Shown here one piece after another: positions 29,251-37,879 of a stretch of 64,000 nucleotides of DNA (the first letter of the stretch is position 1; each line of letters starts with the position of its first letter). The DNA comes from Pseudomonas fluorescens (lineage in GTDB: Bacteria > Pseudomonadota > Gammaproteobacteria > Pseudomonadales > Pseudomonadaceae), in assembly GCF_018614655.1 (NCBI RefSeq), contig NZ_JAGGOG010000002.1, positions 1 to 64,000 of the forward strand. Reading direction: 5' to 3'. The notes beneath the pieces were generated by a model. The model had not been told where the DNA came from and did no database searches. It was given only the letters and a program-made list of their open reading frames with translations. The position numbers were made by a program, and so were the translations under genes.

Positions 29251-30141
29251 TCAATCGATCGCCTGTAAGCACTCGGCAAAACGTTCGGCCAGGAAACGCG
29301 TGGCCGGGCCCAAGGGCTCATCGCGGCGCCATACCATCTCCACCACCAGCGCCGGCGGGGTCCATTCGCTGTCCAGTTCGACCATCTGGCCCTGATACGT
29401 CGGGTACTGCACCACGTGTCGTGGCAACCAGGCCCAGCCCAACCCCCGCGAGAGCCATTCGGCCAGCACATAGAAGCTGTCGGCACGCCACACCTGCGGG
29501 CTGGCGGCTTCGCTGCCGGGATACACGCTGGTTTGGGTGGACATCAGCAATTGCCGAAACTGCGCCAGATGCTGGCAAAGCACGTGCTTTCCCGTCGCCA
29601 ACGGATGCCCGATGCCGCACACCGTGACCATTTCCACACTGCCCACCACCCGCCGCTCCAGGGCTTCGGGGATCTGGTCGTGGTAGAACAACAGGCCCAA
29701 GTCCGCCTGGCGCTCCACCAATTTGCGCGCCACGTCGCCTTGGGCGGCGCTGGACAGTTGCACTTCCAGGCTGGGGAATTGCCCCGCCAGGGCTTCAAGG
29801 CTGTCGAGTACCGGCTGATAGAGCATCGCCTCATCCTGCGCCAGGCGCAGGCACGCTTCTTCGCCGCGCATCAGCGACATGGCACGACCGTTGAGGCGCT
29901 CGCACTGACGCAACACTTCCCGCGCCTCCTCCAGCAACACCATTCCGGCTTCGGTCAGGCTGGGCTGGCGGCCGCTGCTGCGATCAAACAGACTGAGCCC
30001 CAGATCCGCTTCCAACAAGGCGATGCCATTGCTGACCGCCGACTGCGCCCTGCGCTGATCCCGCGCCACCGCCGAAAACGAGCGCTGCTCGGCCACGCTG
30101 ACAAACAGGCGCATCTGTTCCAGATTCCACTGCACGCTCAT
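29251..30141 (-). CDS. LysR-family transcriptional regulator
   Basis: This 296-residue LysR protein has an N-terminal helix-turn-helix, LRLFVSVAEQRSFSAVARDQ and then AVSNGIALLEADLGLSLFDRSSG, and an effector domain from about residue 90. It is divergent from a small multidrug-resistance pump gene 102 bp away, and the same LysR-SMR pair occurs at PA4989-PA4990. It probably controls the pump gene. The ligand is unknown. Confidence 0.88.
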   Translation of the reverse strand: MSVQWNLEQMRLFVSVAEQRSFSAVARDQRRAQSAVSNGIALLEADLGLSLFDRSSGRQPSLTEAGMVLLEEAREVLRQCERLNGRAMSLMRGEEACLRLAQDEAMLYQPVLDSLEALAGQFPSLEVQLSSAAQGDVARKLVERQADLGLLFYHDQIPEALERRVVGSVEMVTVCGIGHPLATGKHVLCQHLAQFRQLLMSTQTSVYPGSEAASPQVWRADSFYVLAEWLSRGLGWAWLPRHVVQYPTYQGQMVELDSEWTPPALVVEMVWRRDEPLGPATRFLAERFAECLQAID

Positions 30142-30243
30142 GGCTCAACCCATCTTTATTTCGGATAGGTAATGACTTTACCCCATCTGTGGAGTCTCTA
30201 GAATGCCGACCTTATCAAGCGACCCTATACCGAGGATTACTCC

Positions 30244-30579
30244 ATGAACGCTGCCTACTATTACCTGGCTATCGCCATTTGCTCGGAAGTGATCGCCACC
30301 GTTTCCATGAAAGCGATCAAGGGTTTCAGCACTCCCATCCCGCTGCTGCTGGTGATTGTCGGCTACGGCGTGGCCTTCTGGATGCTGACCCTGGTGGTAC
30401 GTACTGTGCCGGTGGGCGTGGCTTATGCCGTCTGGGCCGGGATGGGGATCGTCATGGTCAGCATCGCCGCGCTGTTTATCTATGGACAGAAACTCGACAT
30501 CCCCGCGATGCTGGGGATGGGCTTGATTGTGCTGGGGGTCGTGGTGATTCAGTTGTTTTCGAAAACAGCCGGGCATTGA
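30244..30579 (+). CDS. SMR-family multidrug efflux protein (EmrE-like)
   Basis: The 111-residue protein has four membrane segments and the SMR hallmark Glu at residue 15 in the AICSEVIATVSMKA context, equivalent to Glu14 of EmrE. PVGVAYAVWAGMGIVMVS is the conserved third segment with the tight turn and the Trp that lines the binding pocket. SMR dimers exchange protons for quaternary ammonium and other lipophilic cations. It is divergent from a LysR regulator. Confidence 0.92.
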   Translation: MNAAYYYLAIAICSEVIATVSMKAIKGFSTPIPLLLVIVGYGVAFWMLTLVVRTVPVGVAYAVWAGMGIVMVSIAALFIYGQKLDIPAMLGMGLIVLGVVVIQLFSKTAGH

Positions 30580-30701
30580 CCGTTCGCTCAAAACCCAAGG
30601 GAGTCCAGAATTCGCAGCCTCGTTTCACTCGACAGCTCCTACAGTGCACATGGCATGAGCCTGTATACTTGGCAGCTTGTCTTGAACACTGAGGTCGCCG
30701 C

Positions 30702-31877
30702 ATGCCATCCGTTATTTCCACCGACGTTCTGATTGTCGGCGCCGGGGTTGCCGGCCTCTGGCTCAATGCGCGCCTGCGCAGCCAGGGGTTTTCCACGGTG
30801 CTGGTGGAAAGTGCCTCGCTGGGCGGCGGGCAAAGCGTGAAGTCCCAGGGAATCATTCACGGCGGTGCGAAATACGCCTTGCACGGTGCCCTGACCGGCG
30901 CCTCCGAAGCCATTGCCGACATGCCCCGCCGCTGGCGCGAAGCCTTGGCAGGCAGCGGCGAGCTGGACCTGTCCGGCGTGCGCCTGCTGTCCCAGGCCCA
31001 CTATTTGTGGTCCCCGGGCACCCTGGCCGGCAACCTCACCAGCTTTTTCGCCAGCAAGGCCGTGCGTGGCCGAGTGGATCAGGTCAAGGGCGACGACCTG
31101 CCACCCGCCCTGCAAGACCGCCGCTTCAAGGGCAAGGTCTATCGCCTGGCCGAACTGGTGGTGGATGTGCCGAGCCTGATCAAACGCCTGGCAGAATTGG
31201 CCGGTGATGGTTTGCTCGCCGGGCAACAGATTGAACCGCTGCTGGAAGACGGCACACTGGCGGGACTGAAGGTCGATGGCCGCGAGATTCGCGCCCAGCG
31301 CATCGTCCTCAGCGCCGGCGCCGGCACGGCGGACCTGCTGAACGCATTGGGCCTGAGCCAACCGGCCATGCAACGCCGCCCGCTGCACATGATCATCGCC
31401 AAGGGCCCCGGCCTGAAACCGCTGTACGCCCACTGCCTGGGCGGCGGCACCAAGCCGCGTATCACCGTCACCACTCATCCGGCGGCTGATGGCAATTGGG
31501 TCTGGTACCTGGGAGGCGATATTGCCGAGGCCGAAGGTGTCGCCCGCACGCCAGAAGAGCAGATTGCCACTGCGCAAAAGGAATTGGCGCAACTGCTGCC
31601 GTGGATCGACATGAGCCAGACGCAATGGGCCACCTTGCGAGTGGATCGTGCCGAACCGCTGCAATCAGGCCTGACCCGCCCGGACAACGCCTTCCTCGCC
31701 GAACAGGATCGCCTGCTCGTGGGCTGGCCAACCAAGCTGGCCCTGGCACCCGACTTCGCCGATCGCGTGATCAATGCACTGGAACGTGACGGTATCAAGC
31801 CCTCATCCACCGAAAAGCTGCCTGATCTGCCAAAGCCACCCCTCGCCCAACCCGCCTGGGAGCAACTGTTGCCATGA
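30702..31877 (+). CDS. FAD-dependent oxidoreductase (DAO family)
   Basis: The 391-residue protein starts with an FAD-binding Rossmann motif, VLIVGAGVAGLWLNARLRS (GxGxxG), then VESASLGGGQSVKSQGIIHGG, as in glycerol-3-phosphate dehydrogenase and D-amino-acid oxidase relatives. The substrate is not evident. The stop overlaps the start of the aldo/keto reductase gene as ATGA, so both are translated together. The homologous pair is conserved at PA4991-PA4992, next to the SMR gene. Confidence 0.85.
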   Translation: MPSVISTDVLIVGAGVAGLWLNARLRSQGFSTVLVESASLGGGQSVKSQGIIHGGAKYALHGALTGASEAIADMPRRWREALAGSGELDLSGVRLLSQAHYLWSPGTLAGNLTSFFASKAVRGRVDQVKGDDLPPALQDRRFKGKVYRLAELVVDVPSLIKRLAELAGDGLLAGQQIEPLLEDGTLAGLKVDGREIRAQRIVLSAGAGTADLLNALGLSQPAMQRRPLHMIIAKGPGLKPLYAHCLGGGTKPRITVTTHPAADGNWVWYLGGDIAEAEGVARTPEEQIATAQKELAQLLPWIDMSQTQWATLRVDRAEPLQSGLTRPDNAFLAEQDRLLVGWPTKLALAPDFADRVINALERDGIKPSSTEKLPDLPKPPLAQPAWEQLLP

Positions 31878-32686
31878 GCCTGCCGACCCTGCATGACCTT
31901 CATCGCCCCTTGGGCAGCACTGGCCTACTGGTCTCGCCGCTGGGGCTGGGCACCGTCAAGCTGGGCCGTGACCAGGGAGTGAAATACCCCAACGGCTTCC
32001 AGATTCCGGGCGACGACGAAGCGCAGATGCTCTTGCGCCAGGCCCGCGACCTGGGCATCAACCTGATCGACACCGCCCCCGCCTATGGCCGTAGCGAAGA
32101 ACGCCTGGGCCCGCTGTTGCGTGGCCAGCGCCAGGATTGGGTGATTGTCAGCAAGGTCGGCGAAGAGTTCGTCAACGGCGTGTCCCATCACGATTTCAGC
32201 GCTGCCCACACCCGGTTTTCGGTGGAGCGCAGCCTGCAACGATTAGAAACGGATTTTATCGATCTGGTACTAGTGCACTCCGACGGCAACGACCTGCATA
32301 TCCTCAATGACTGCGAGGTCTACCAGACCCTGGAGGACCTCAAGCGCGAGGGCAAGATTCGTGGTTATGGCTTCTCCGGCAAAACCGTCGAAGGCGGCGT
32401 GAAGGCTCTGGAACGGGGTGATTGCGCCATGGTGACCTACAATCTGAACGAACAGGCCGAGAAAGCCGTGATTGATTATGCCACCGCCCATGGCAAAGGC
32501 ATTCTGGTGAAAAAGGCCCTGGCCAGTGGTCACGTGTGCTTGGAACCCGGAATGGATCCAATTCATGCCAGTTTCATGTTGTTGTTTGCGCAAACCGGCG
32601 TTGCCAGTGCTATTGTCGGGACCATTAATCCGCTGCACCTCGCCCATAACGTGGCGACCGCTGCCCAGGTCATTCGTCAACTCTGA
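31874..32686 (+). CDS. Aldo/keto reductase
   Basis: The 270-residue TIM-barrel enzyme has the catalytic set Asp and Tyr (NLIDTAPAYGRSEERLG), Lys (VIVSKVG) and His (DLVLVHSDG), in the expected order. It is shorter than typical 310-330-residue members and has a compact C-terminus, so it is close to the L-galactose dehydrogenase-like or YdhF-like AKRs. Its ATGA overlap with the FAD oxidoreductase implies they act on related compounds, perhaps opposite redox steps, which is inference. Confidence 0.88.
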   Translation: MSLPTLHDLHRPLGSTGLLVSPLGLGTVKLGRDQGVKYPNGFQIPGDDEAQMLLRQARDLGINLIDTAPAYGRSEERLGPLLRGQRQDWVIVSKVGEEFVNGVSHHDFSAAHTRFSVERSLQRLETDFIDLVLVHSDGNDLHILNDCEVYQTLEDLKREGKIRGYGFSGKTVEGGVKALERGDCAMVTYNLNEQAEKAVIDYATAHGKGILVKKALASGHVCLEPGMDPIHASFMLLFAQTGVASAIVGTINPLHLAHNVATAAQVIRQL

Positions 32687-32727
32687 TGCCGCCGACGCGG
32701 CCGACCCCGACGCAAGAAGGAGCCGAC

Positions 32728-33693
32728 ATGCCGCGAACGCTCATAAGAAAAAACCCCAGTAACTTTAAAACACTGCCGCTGTTCGTCGAAGCTACCCCTG
32801 AAGGCCTGAGCTACCAGAGCGTCGGCATGCCGCTCAACTTTGCCCAAACCTTGCAACGGCGCAAACCGGTAACCGTGGTGGATGCCGAGCGGTTTTCCCT
32901 GGAGCTGGCCAATCTCGGCGTTTCAGTACGCCTGACCCTGCATTGGCAGAATCGCGATTACTGGGTACTGGTGCGCCAACGTCGGCAGGATCGCGGCGAC
33001 GTGGTGCTCAAGCTGATTTCCGGCTATGTCCCGGCCCATGAGCTGAACCTGCCACTGCATACCGCCATCCAGGAAATCGCTGAAGAGTGCCTGTTGGAAA
33101 CCCCGGAAGGCTGGCTCGGAGGTCGCTTCAATGACACCTGGCTGCCGGCGCCCTACTCCAGCGCCCTGCATTACCGCGAAGCCTTGCCGTTTCGCCTGAG
33201 CCCGCTATCGGGTGCCGCCCGCCCCGTACGTTGCGCCACCATGCAACTGATCGAACGCCCACGGGCCTACGTGCATTTGCCCACGGCTTCGCTGCAATTG
33301 ATTTATGACTTGCGCCTGGAAGTGCCGAAAGAGGCCAAGTCCCTGAGCCTGTTTCATGTCGATGAGCGACTGGAGGGCGACCAGTTGGTGGCGCGACTGG
33401 ACCGTCAGCGCCCCGACCTGTACCTGATGCCTCTCAAGGACGGCCAGCCGAGCGCCGAGCTGTATACCTTGAAGAAGGACCAGCTCTATCCCGCCAGCAC
33501 CCGCGGATTGTATCTGGCAGAAAGCTTTGCCCAGCAGGAAGGCTGGTTGGTACGCGATGAGCGGATCAGGTGGAAGGACTGGCTCAGACAGCAGGGACTG
33601 AGCACACCCGAGAAGGAATCGAAGCTAAAACAATTGACCGGCAAGGCACGGCAGATCTTGCGCAAGATGGTGCCGAAGAAGGCAAGCCGCTAA
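32728..33693 (+). CDS. Conserved Pseudomonas protein of unknown function
   Basis: I do not recognise a functional domain in this 321-residue protein. It is soluble, with no signal peptide or membrane segment, and is rich in Leu, Arg and Pro. Features include LPLHTAIQEIAEECLLETPEGWLGGRF, which loosely recalls a Nudix-like helix but lacks the REXXEE set, and a basic C-terminus (residues 290-321). The ATG at 32728 follows AAGGAG at a good distance, so the in-frame start at 32686 is not needed. It is the third gene in the oxidoreductase operon, where PAO1 has PA4993. Confidence 0.65.
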   Translation: MPRTLIRKNPSNFKTLPLFVEATPEGLSYQSVGMPLNFAQTLQRRKPVTVVDAERFSLELANLGVSVRLTLHWQNRDYWVLVRQRRQDRGDVVLKLISGYVPAHELNLPLHTAIQEIAEECLLETPEGWLGGRFNDTWLPAPYSSALHYREALPFRLSPLSGAARPVRCATMQLIERPRAYVHLPTASLQLIYDLRLEVPKEAKSLSLFHVDERLEGDQLVARLDRQRPDLYLMPLKDGQPSAELYTLKKDQLYPASTRGLYLAESFAQQEGWLVRDERIRWKDWLRQQGLSTPEKESKLKQLTGKARQILRKMVPKKASR

Positions 33694-33722
33694 CGACAGC
33701 TACAGGGAGTGTGTCGATCACC

Positions 33723-33832
33723 TGTAGCCGCTGGCGCAGCCTGCGATCGGCTGCGCAGCAGTCGCCAGTATCTTGAAACTGCCGAAGGTCCTTCGGTCCT
33801 TGTCGCAGCCTCGTACCTCGGCAGCGGCTACA
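33723..33832. repeat. REP pair between the unknown gene and the epimerase
   Basis: TGTAGCCGCTGG near 33723 and GGCAGCGGCTACA near 33820-33832 are inverted arms. Between them lies the palindrome GCAGCCTGCGATCGGCTGCG (33737-33756), a repeat common in P. fluorescens intergenic DNA. The pair sits in a 3'-3' gap of 215 bp, which holds nothing else I recognise. Confidence 0.7.
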
Positions 33833-33908
33833 ACGGGTCAAATGTATGACCTGACAGGGCTCTTGCCTGGTGACGCGCAAGACGGTATCTACAGACCAAG
33901 CAGCTACC

Positions 33909-34841
33909 TCAGAGCTGGAGCAACCGCGCCAACCCCACCTTCATTGGCGTCGGCTCCGGCAGTTTGAAGCTCGCCAACAGGCGCTGATTGTTCGCCCGCG
34001 AGTGACGAATATCCCCCGACCGTGCCGGCGTGTAGCTGACAGCCGGCAAGTCGCCTACCACTTCGACCAGCGCCTCCAGCACCTGCTTGAGGGTGGTGGT
34101 CTGGTTCCAGCCGACGTTGATCGCACCCGCTGGGACGTCTTCGGCTTCAATCGCTTGCACCAGCAAATCCACCAGGTCTCCCACGTACATGAAATCGCGG
34201 GTTTGCTCGCCGTCGCCAAACACGGTGATAGGCAAGCCTTTTTGCGCGCGCTCACTGAAGATGCTGATCACCCCGGAATAAGGCGAAGAAGGATCCTGGC
34301 GTGGCCCGAAGATATTGAAGAAGCGGAAAATTACCGGCTCCAGTCCATGCTGGCGGCGATAGAAATCGAAATAATGCTCGCTGGCCAGTTTGTCCGAGGC
34401 ATAAGGCGTCAAGGGTGCCTTGGACGTGTCCTCATCAATGGAAGCACCCTCGCCATTGTTGCCATACACCGCCGCACTGGAGGCGAACACCACACGCTTG
34501 ACCCCCGCCTCGCGCATGGCCTCACAGACATTCAAACTGCCGATGAAATTGCTCTGGTGAGTGCTGACGGGGTCATCCACCGACGCCTGGACCGAGGCCA
34601 CCGCCGCCAGGTGCACCACCGCACAAACGCCAACGGCCGAGCGGGCAACCAACGCAGCATCGGCAACATTGCCTTCCAGCAACTCCACCCGAGCGTTGTC
34701 CATGGGCAGGTTGCTGCGCTTGCCGGTAGACAAATCATCGAGGATCCGCACGGCATAGCCCTTGGCGAGCAAGGCATCCACCAGGTGCGAGCCAATAAAG
34801 CCAGCACCGCCGGTGATCAGAACGAGAGGAGCATCAGCCAT
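33909..34841 (-). CDS. NAD-dependent nucleotide-sugar epimerase/dehydratase
   Basis: The 310-residue extended SDR enzyme has the NAD motif LITGGAGFIGSHL, the serine motif FASSAAVYG and the catalytic YASDK. The layout is that of UDP-glucose or UDP-N-acetylglucosamine 4-epimerases. It is not obviously HldD (heptose epimerase), which has different N-terminal wording. It starts 15 bp after hldE ends and is probably co-transcribed, so it may supply a sugar nucleotide for core or O-antigen. In PAO1 acyl-CoA dehydrogenase genes occupy this place. Confidence 0.82.
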   Translation of the reverse strand: MADAPLVLITGGAGFIGSHLVDALLAKGYAVRILDDLSTGKRSNLPMDNARVELLEGNVADAALVARSAVGVCAVVHLAAVASVQASVDDPVSTHQSNFIGSLNVCEAMREAGVKRVVFASSAAVYGNNGEGASIDEDTSKAPLTPYASDKLASEHYFDFYRRQHGLEPVIFRFFNIFGPRQDPSSPYSGVISIFSERAQKGLPITVFGDGEQTRDFMYVGDLVDLLVQAIEAEDVPAGAINVGWNQTTTLKQVLEALVEVVGDLPAVSYTPARSGDIRHSRANNQRLLASFKLPEPTPMKVGLARLLQL

Positions 34842-34855
34842 ATCGGTAAAACCTA

Positions 34856-36286
34856 TTAAGTAACGTCATTGCTGCGAATTTTTTCGACAATCGCGGTGGT
34901 TGAACTGTTCTCCACCAGCCCCAGCACTTTGACCTTGCCGCCATAGGCATTGACGATATCGCCACCGACTACCTGATCGACGGAGTAATCGCCGCCCTTG
35001 ACCAGTACGTCCGGCTTGACCTGGGCCAGCAGGTTTTCCGGGGTCCCCTCGGAGAAGCTGATCACCCAATCCACCGCGCCCAACCCAGCCAGCACCGCCA
35101 TACGACGGTCGACACTGTTGATCGGCCGGCCCGGCCCTTTCAGGCGACTGACCGACGCGTCGTCGTTGACCGCGACGATCAAGCGATCGCCCTGGGCGCG
35201 CGCCTGCTCCAGGTAGGTCACGTGACCGGCATGGAGAATGTCGAAACAGCCATTGGTGAAGACAATACTTTCGTTATGGGCACGGGCATCGTCGACCGCC
35301 AGCAGCAACTGCTCCAGGCCCAACACGCCTCGCTCCGAACCTTCTTCACGCTGGATCGCGCGGCGCAGCTCCGGGGCACTGATAGCCGCCGTACCCAGCT
35401 TGCCGACGACGATACCCGCCGCCAGATTGGCCAGGGCCACGGCATGGGGCAGCTCTTCACCGGCAGCAATCGCAGCCGCCAAGGTGGAAATCACTGTATC
35501 GCCAGCGCCGGTGACATCAAACACTTCACGGGCCCGCGCAGGCAGGTGCATGGCCGGGTGATCAGGACGCAACAGGGTCATGCCGTGTTCGCCACGGGTC
35601 ACCAGCAAGGCACCCAGGTCGAGATCGGCCATGAGTTTTGCACCCTTGGTCACCAGTTCGTGCTCATCGACACAACCGCCAACGATGGTTTCAAACTCGC
35701 TGAGGTTCGGTGTGATCAGGCTGGCCCCCCGATAAATCGAGAAGTCCTTGCCCTTTGGATCAGCCAGCACCGGAATGCCCCGGGCCTTCGCGGCCTGGAT
35801 CAGCATCTGGTGATTCTTCAGCGCGCCTTTGCCGTAGTCGGACAGCACGAGCACCTTGATACCTTCGAGCAACTCATCGACCTGGGCACTGAGGGCCAGG
35901 GCGTCGGTGGCGAAGGGTTCTTCAAAATCGATACGCAGCAACTGCTGGTGACGGCTCATGACCCGCAACTTGACGATGGTCGGCTGATGGGCAATACGCT
36001 GGAACAGCGCACGCACGCCAGCACCGCGCAGGCTGTTGGCCAGGCTGTCGGCGGCTTCGTCGTCACCGGTCACACCCACCAGGGAGGCCGGGGCGCCGAG
36101 AGCGGCAATATTGAGGGCAACGTTGGCAGCGCCACCCGGGCGGTCTTCGATTTGCTCGACCTTGACTACCGGTACAGGTGCCTCAGGGGAAATCCGTGAG
36201 GTACCGCCATGCCAGTAACGGTCGAGCATGACATCGCCGACCACCAAGACAGGGGCTTGATCGAATCGCGGCATGGACAACTTCAT
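34856..36286 (-). CDS. hldE: Bifunctional heptose-7-phosphate kinase / heptose-1-phosphate adenylyltransferase HldE
   Basis: HldE makes ADP-heptose for the LPS inner core. The 476-residue protein is a fusion of a PfkB-like sugar kinase (about 1-315) and a cytidylyltransferase-like domain (about 340-476). The kinase has GGAANVALNIAALGA and the anion-hole motif DVTGAGDTV. The second domain has TNGCFDILHAGHV with the HxGH nucleotidyl transfer motif. The ATG at 36286 gives the normal MKLSMPRFDQAPVLVVGDVMLD start. In PAO1 it is next to msbA; here cysC and a sulfotransferase lie between. Confidence 0.96.
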   Translation of the reverse strand: MKLSMPRFDQAPVLVVGDVMLDRYWHGGTSRISPEAPVPVVKVEQIEDRPGGAANVALNIAALGAPASLVGVTGDDEAADSLANSLRGAGVRALFQRIAHQPTIVKLRVMSRHQQLLRIDFEEPFATDALALSAQVDELLEGIKVLVLSDYGKGALKNHQMLIQAAKARGIPVLADPKGKDFSIYRGASLITPNLSEFETIVGGCVDEHELVTKGAKLMADLDLGALLVTRGEHGMTLLRPDHPAMHLPARAREVFDVTGAGDTVISTLAAAIAAGEELPHAVALANLAAGIVVGKLGTAAISAPELRRAIQREEGSERGVLGLEQLLLAVDDARAHNESIVFTNGCFDILHAGHVTYLEQARAQGDRLIVAVNDDASVSRLKGPGRPINSVDRRMAVLAGLGAVDWVISFSEGTPENLLAQVKPDVLVKGGDYSVDQVVGGDIVNAYGGKVKVLGLVENSSTTAIVEKIRSNDVT

Positions 36287-36389
36287 GGAGCAACCCACAT
36301 ACAAAATGAACAGGGGCGCGATATTACCACAGGGTGAGCGCTGGCTCGTTCGAGAGCTTTACCTGCGATGAATCACACCCTTTTACTGA

Positions 36390-36998
36390 TCACTTTTTGA
36401 ACAGATCGCTCAAGATATGCTGAACGGCATCAGACAATTCGAACTCATCGGTATTGAGCTCGCAGTCGGCCTGATGCGGCGCTTCGTACGGACTGTCCAG
36501 CCCGGTGAAATCCTTGATACGCCCCTGCAGGGCCGCCTGATACAAGCCTTTTGGATCGCGTCGGGCACAAATATCGAACGGCGTACTGACGTAGATTTCG
36601 AAGAACTGTCCACAGCCAAACAACGCCCTGGCGGTATCCCGATCAGCGCGGAACGGCGAGATGGCCGAGACAATCACAATCAATCCGGCCTCCACCATCA
36701 GGCGTGCTACCTCGCCAATACGGCGGATGTTCTCCTTGCGCGCCTCATTACCCATCCCCAGGTCATTGCATAAGCCAGTGCGCAGGTTGTCGCCGTCAAG
36801 CACAAAGGTATGACGCCCTTGCTCGTTGAGTTTCACCTCCAACGCATTGGCCAGGGTCGATTTTCCGGCCCCCGACAATCCCGTCAGCCACAGGCAACAG
36901 GGCTGCTGATGTTTGAGGGCGGCACGGGCGGCCACTGACAGTGACAGCGCAAATGGGCGAATAGAGGCAAAACCGACTGACGGGGACACATTATTCAT
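36390..36998 (-). CDS. cysC: Adenylyl-sulfate (APS) kinase CysC, stand-alone
   Basis: CysC phosphorylates adenosine 5'-phosphosulfate to PAPS, the donor for sulfotransferases. The 202-residue protein has the P-loop GLSGAGKST at 40-48, the ISPFRADR stretch and the family signature around DPKGLYQAALQGRIKDFTGLDSPYE. Pseudomonas usually has a CysNC fusion for assimilation elsewhere, so a second free CysC next to a sulfotransferase suggests dedicated PAPS supply. Its ATG lies inside the end of the sulfotransferase gene (8-bp overlap), so the two are coupled. The gene comes between hldE and msbA. Confidence 0.93.
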   Translation of the reverse strand: MNNVSPSVGFASIRPFALSLSVAARAALKHQQPCCLWLTGLSGAGKSTLANALEVKLNEQGRHTFVLDGDNLRTGLCNDLGMGNEARKENIRRIGEVARLMVEAGLIVIVSAISPFRADRDTARALFGCGQFFEIYVSTPFDICARRDPKGLYQAALQGRIKDFTGLDSPYEAPHQADCELNTDEFELSDAVQHILSDLFKK

Positions 36999-37707
36999 AA
37001 CCCAGGAGCTCGTAATCACGTTGATAGACACGCCTGACCAGGCGACGCGTGCGCAAGGAGCAAAAATCCCTGACAGGTTCCACACGACGCTCAACGGAAC
37101 CATTTAAATGAGGCAGGGTGGACGCAACGCCCAGGCGCTCGCACAGGTGCTGGAAATCTCGATCCAGATGTTCCTGGCGGCCGATGAAGTCCATGGCCAT
37201 GTGCCCCATGGCGTCCACCAGGAAGTCGGTCTGCGGGGCAAAGTGAAGTTGGCGTCGCACGTTTTCCGGGTGCAGCCAGCGCGCGACAAAATCGTCGAAG
37301 TCCCGGTAGCCGGACACCAACACCTGGGCCTGATAATCACGGGTACCCAGAGGGTTGCCCCGCAGAAAGGCATAGGCCGAATAGGCACGTTCCAGAGGGT
37401 CACGAACGAAGGTGAACTTGAGGCTGCGCGAGCAGTGCTCAGGGAATTGCTGCTGGTACCAATACAGCGGCAAATGTCCCGGCCTCCAGTTATCAAAGAG
37501 TGCAGAACAGACGCTGCTTCCTGCGCACTTGGGGACATGGATGAACACGCATGCATGCCGCCGAAAAGGCTCCGGAAACACTGCGCCTGCAGACATGGAC
37601 TTGTTCACGGCTTGGCGATCAACCACTGACAAGCGCGCCAACAGGAAAGCCCTTTGAGGTTTTGGAAGCAGTTTCCAGAGAATACGTTGCAACATCCCAT
37701 TACCCAC
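36991..37707 (-). CDS. Sulfotransferase family 2 protein
   Basis: The 238-residue cytoplasmic protein shows the two PAPS-binding motifs of the carbohydrate sulfotransferases: FIHVPKCAGSS at about 55-65 (5'-phosphosulfate loop) and FTFVRDPLERAYSAY at about 98-112 (3'-phosphate motif). It is likely to transfer sulfate from PAPS to a sugar hydroxyl. It is translationally coupled with cysC and sits in the LPS gene block between msbA and hldE, so core or O-antigen sugar is the favoured acceptor, which is inference. The upstream gap (37708-37879) is somewhat AT-richer than its surroundings. Confidence 0.85.
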   Translation of the reverse strand: MGNGMLQRILWKLLPKPQRAFLLARLSVVDRQAVNKSMSAGAVFPEPFRRHACVFIHVPKCAGSSVCSALFDNWRPGHLPLYWYQQQFPEHCSRSLKFTFVRDPLERAYSAYAFLRGNPLGTRDYQAQVLVSGYRDFDDFVARWLHPENVRRQLHFAPQTDFLVDAMGHMAMDFIGRQEHLDRDFQHLCERLGVASTLPHLNGSVERRVEPVRDFCSLRTRRLVRRVYQRDYELLGYE

Positions 37708-37820
37708 GCGAGAGGGTTAACCCCCATCGTTCGCCATCAAGATCTTGGGGCCAACATAACAAACGAAGGGCAGGGAATTATTTGGCGTTGGTCAAGTGTG
37801 TAAAGATGCGGATACAAAGC

Positions 37821-37845
37821 TTCAGGGCGCGTTGCGCGCCCTGAA
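37821..37845 (-). terminator. Hairpin terminator downstream of msbA
   Basis: TTCAGGGCGCG and CGCGCCCTGAA form an 11-bp stem with a 3-nt loop, 35 bp past the msbA stop. On the minus strand a short GCTTTG follows. It probably separates msbA from the sulfotransferase-cysC pair. Confidence 0.65.
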
Positions 37846-37879
37846 GGATGACAGGGTGATTGGGCTCACCCCGTATTTT

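Noticed and set aside
30661..30675. LexA-like box CTGTATACTTGGCAG
   Set aside because: The spacing between CTG and CAG is 9, not the 10 needed for a LexA site; the TATACT part is more likely a -10 box for the FAD oxidoreductase gene.
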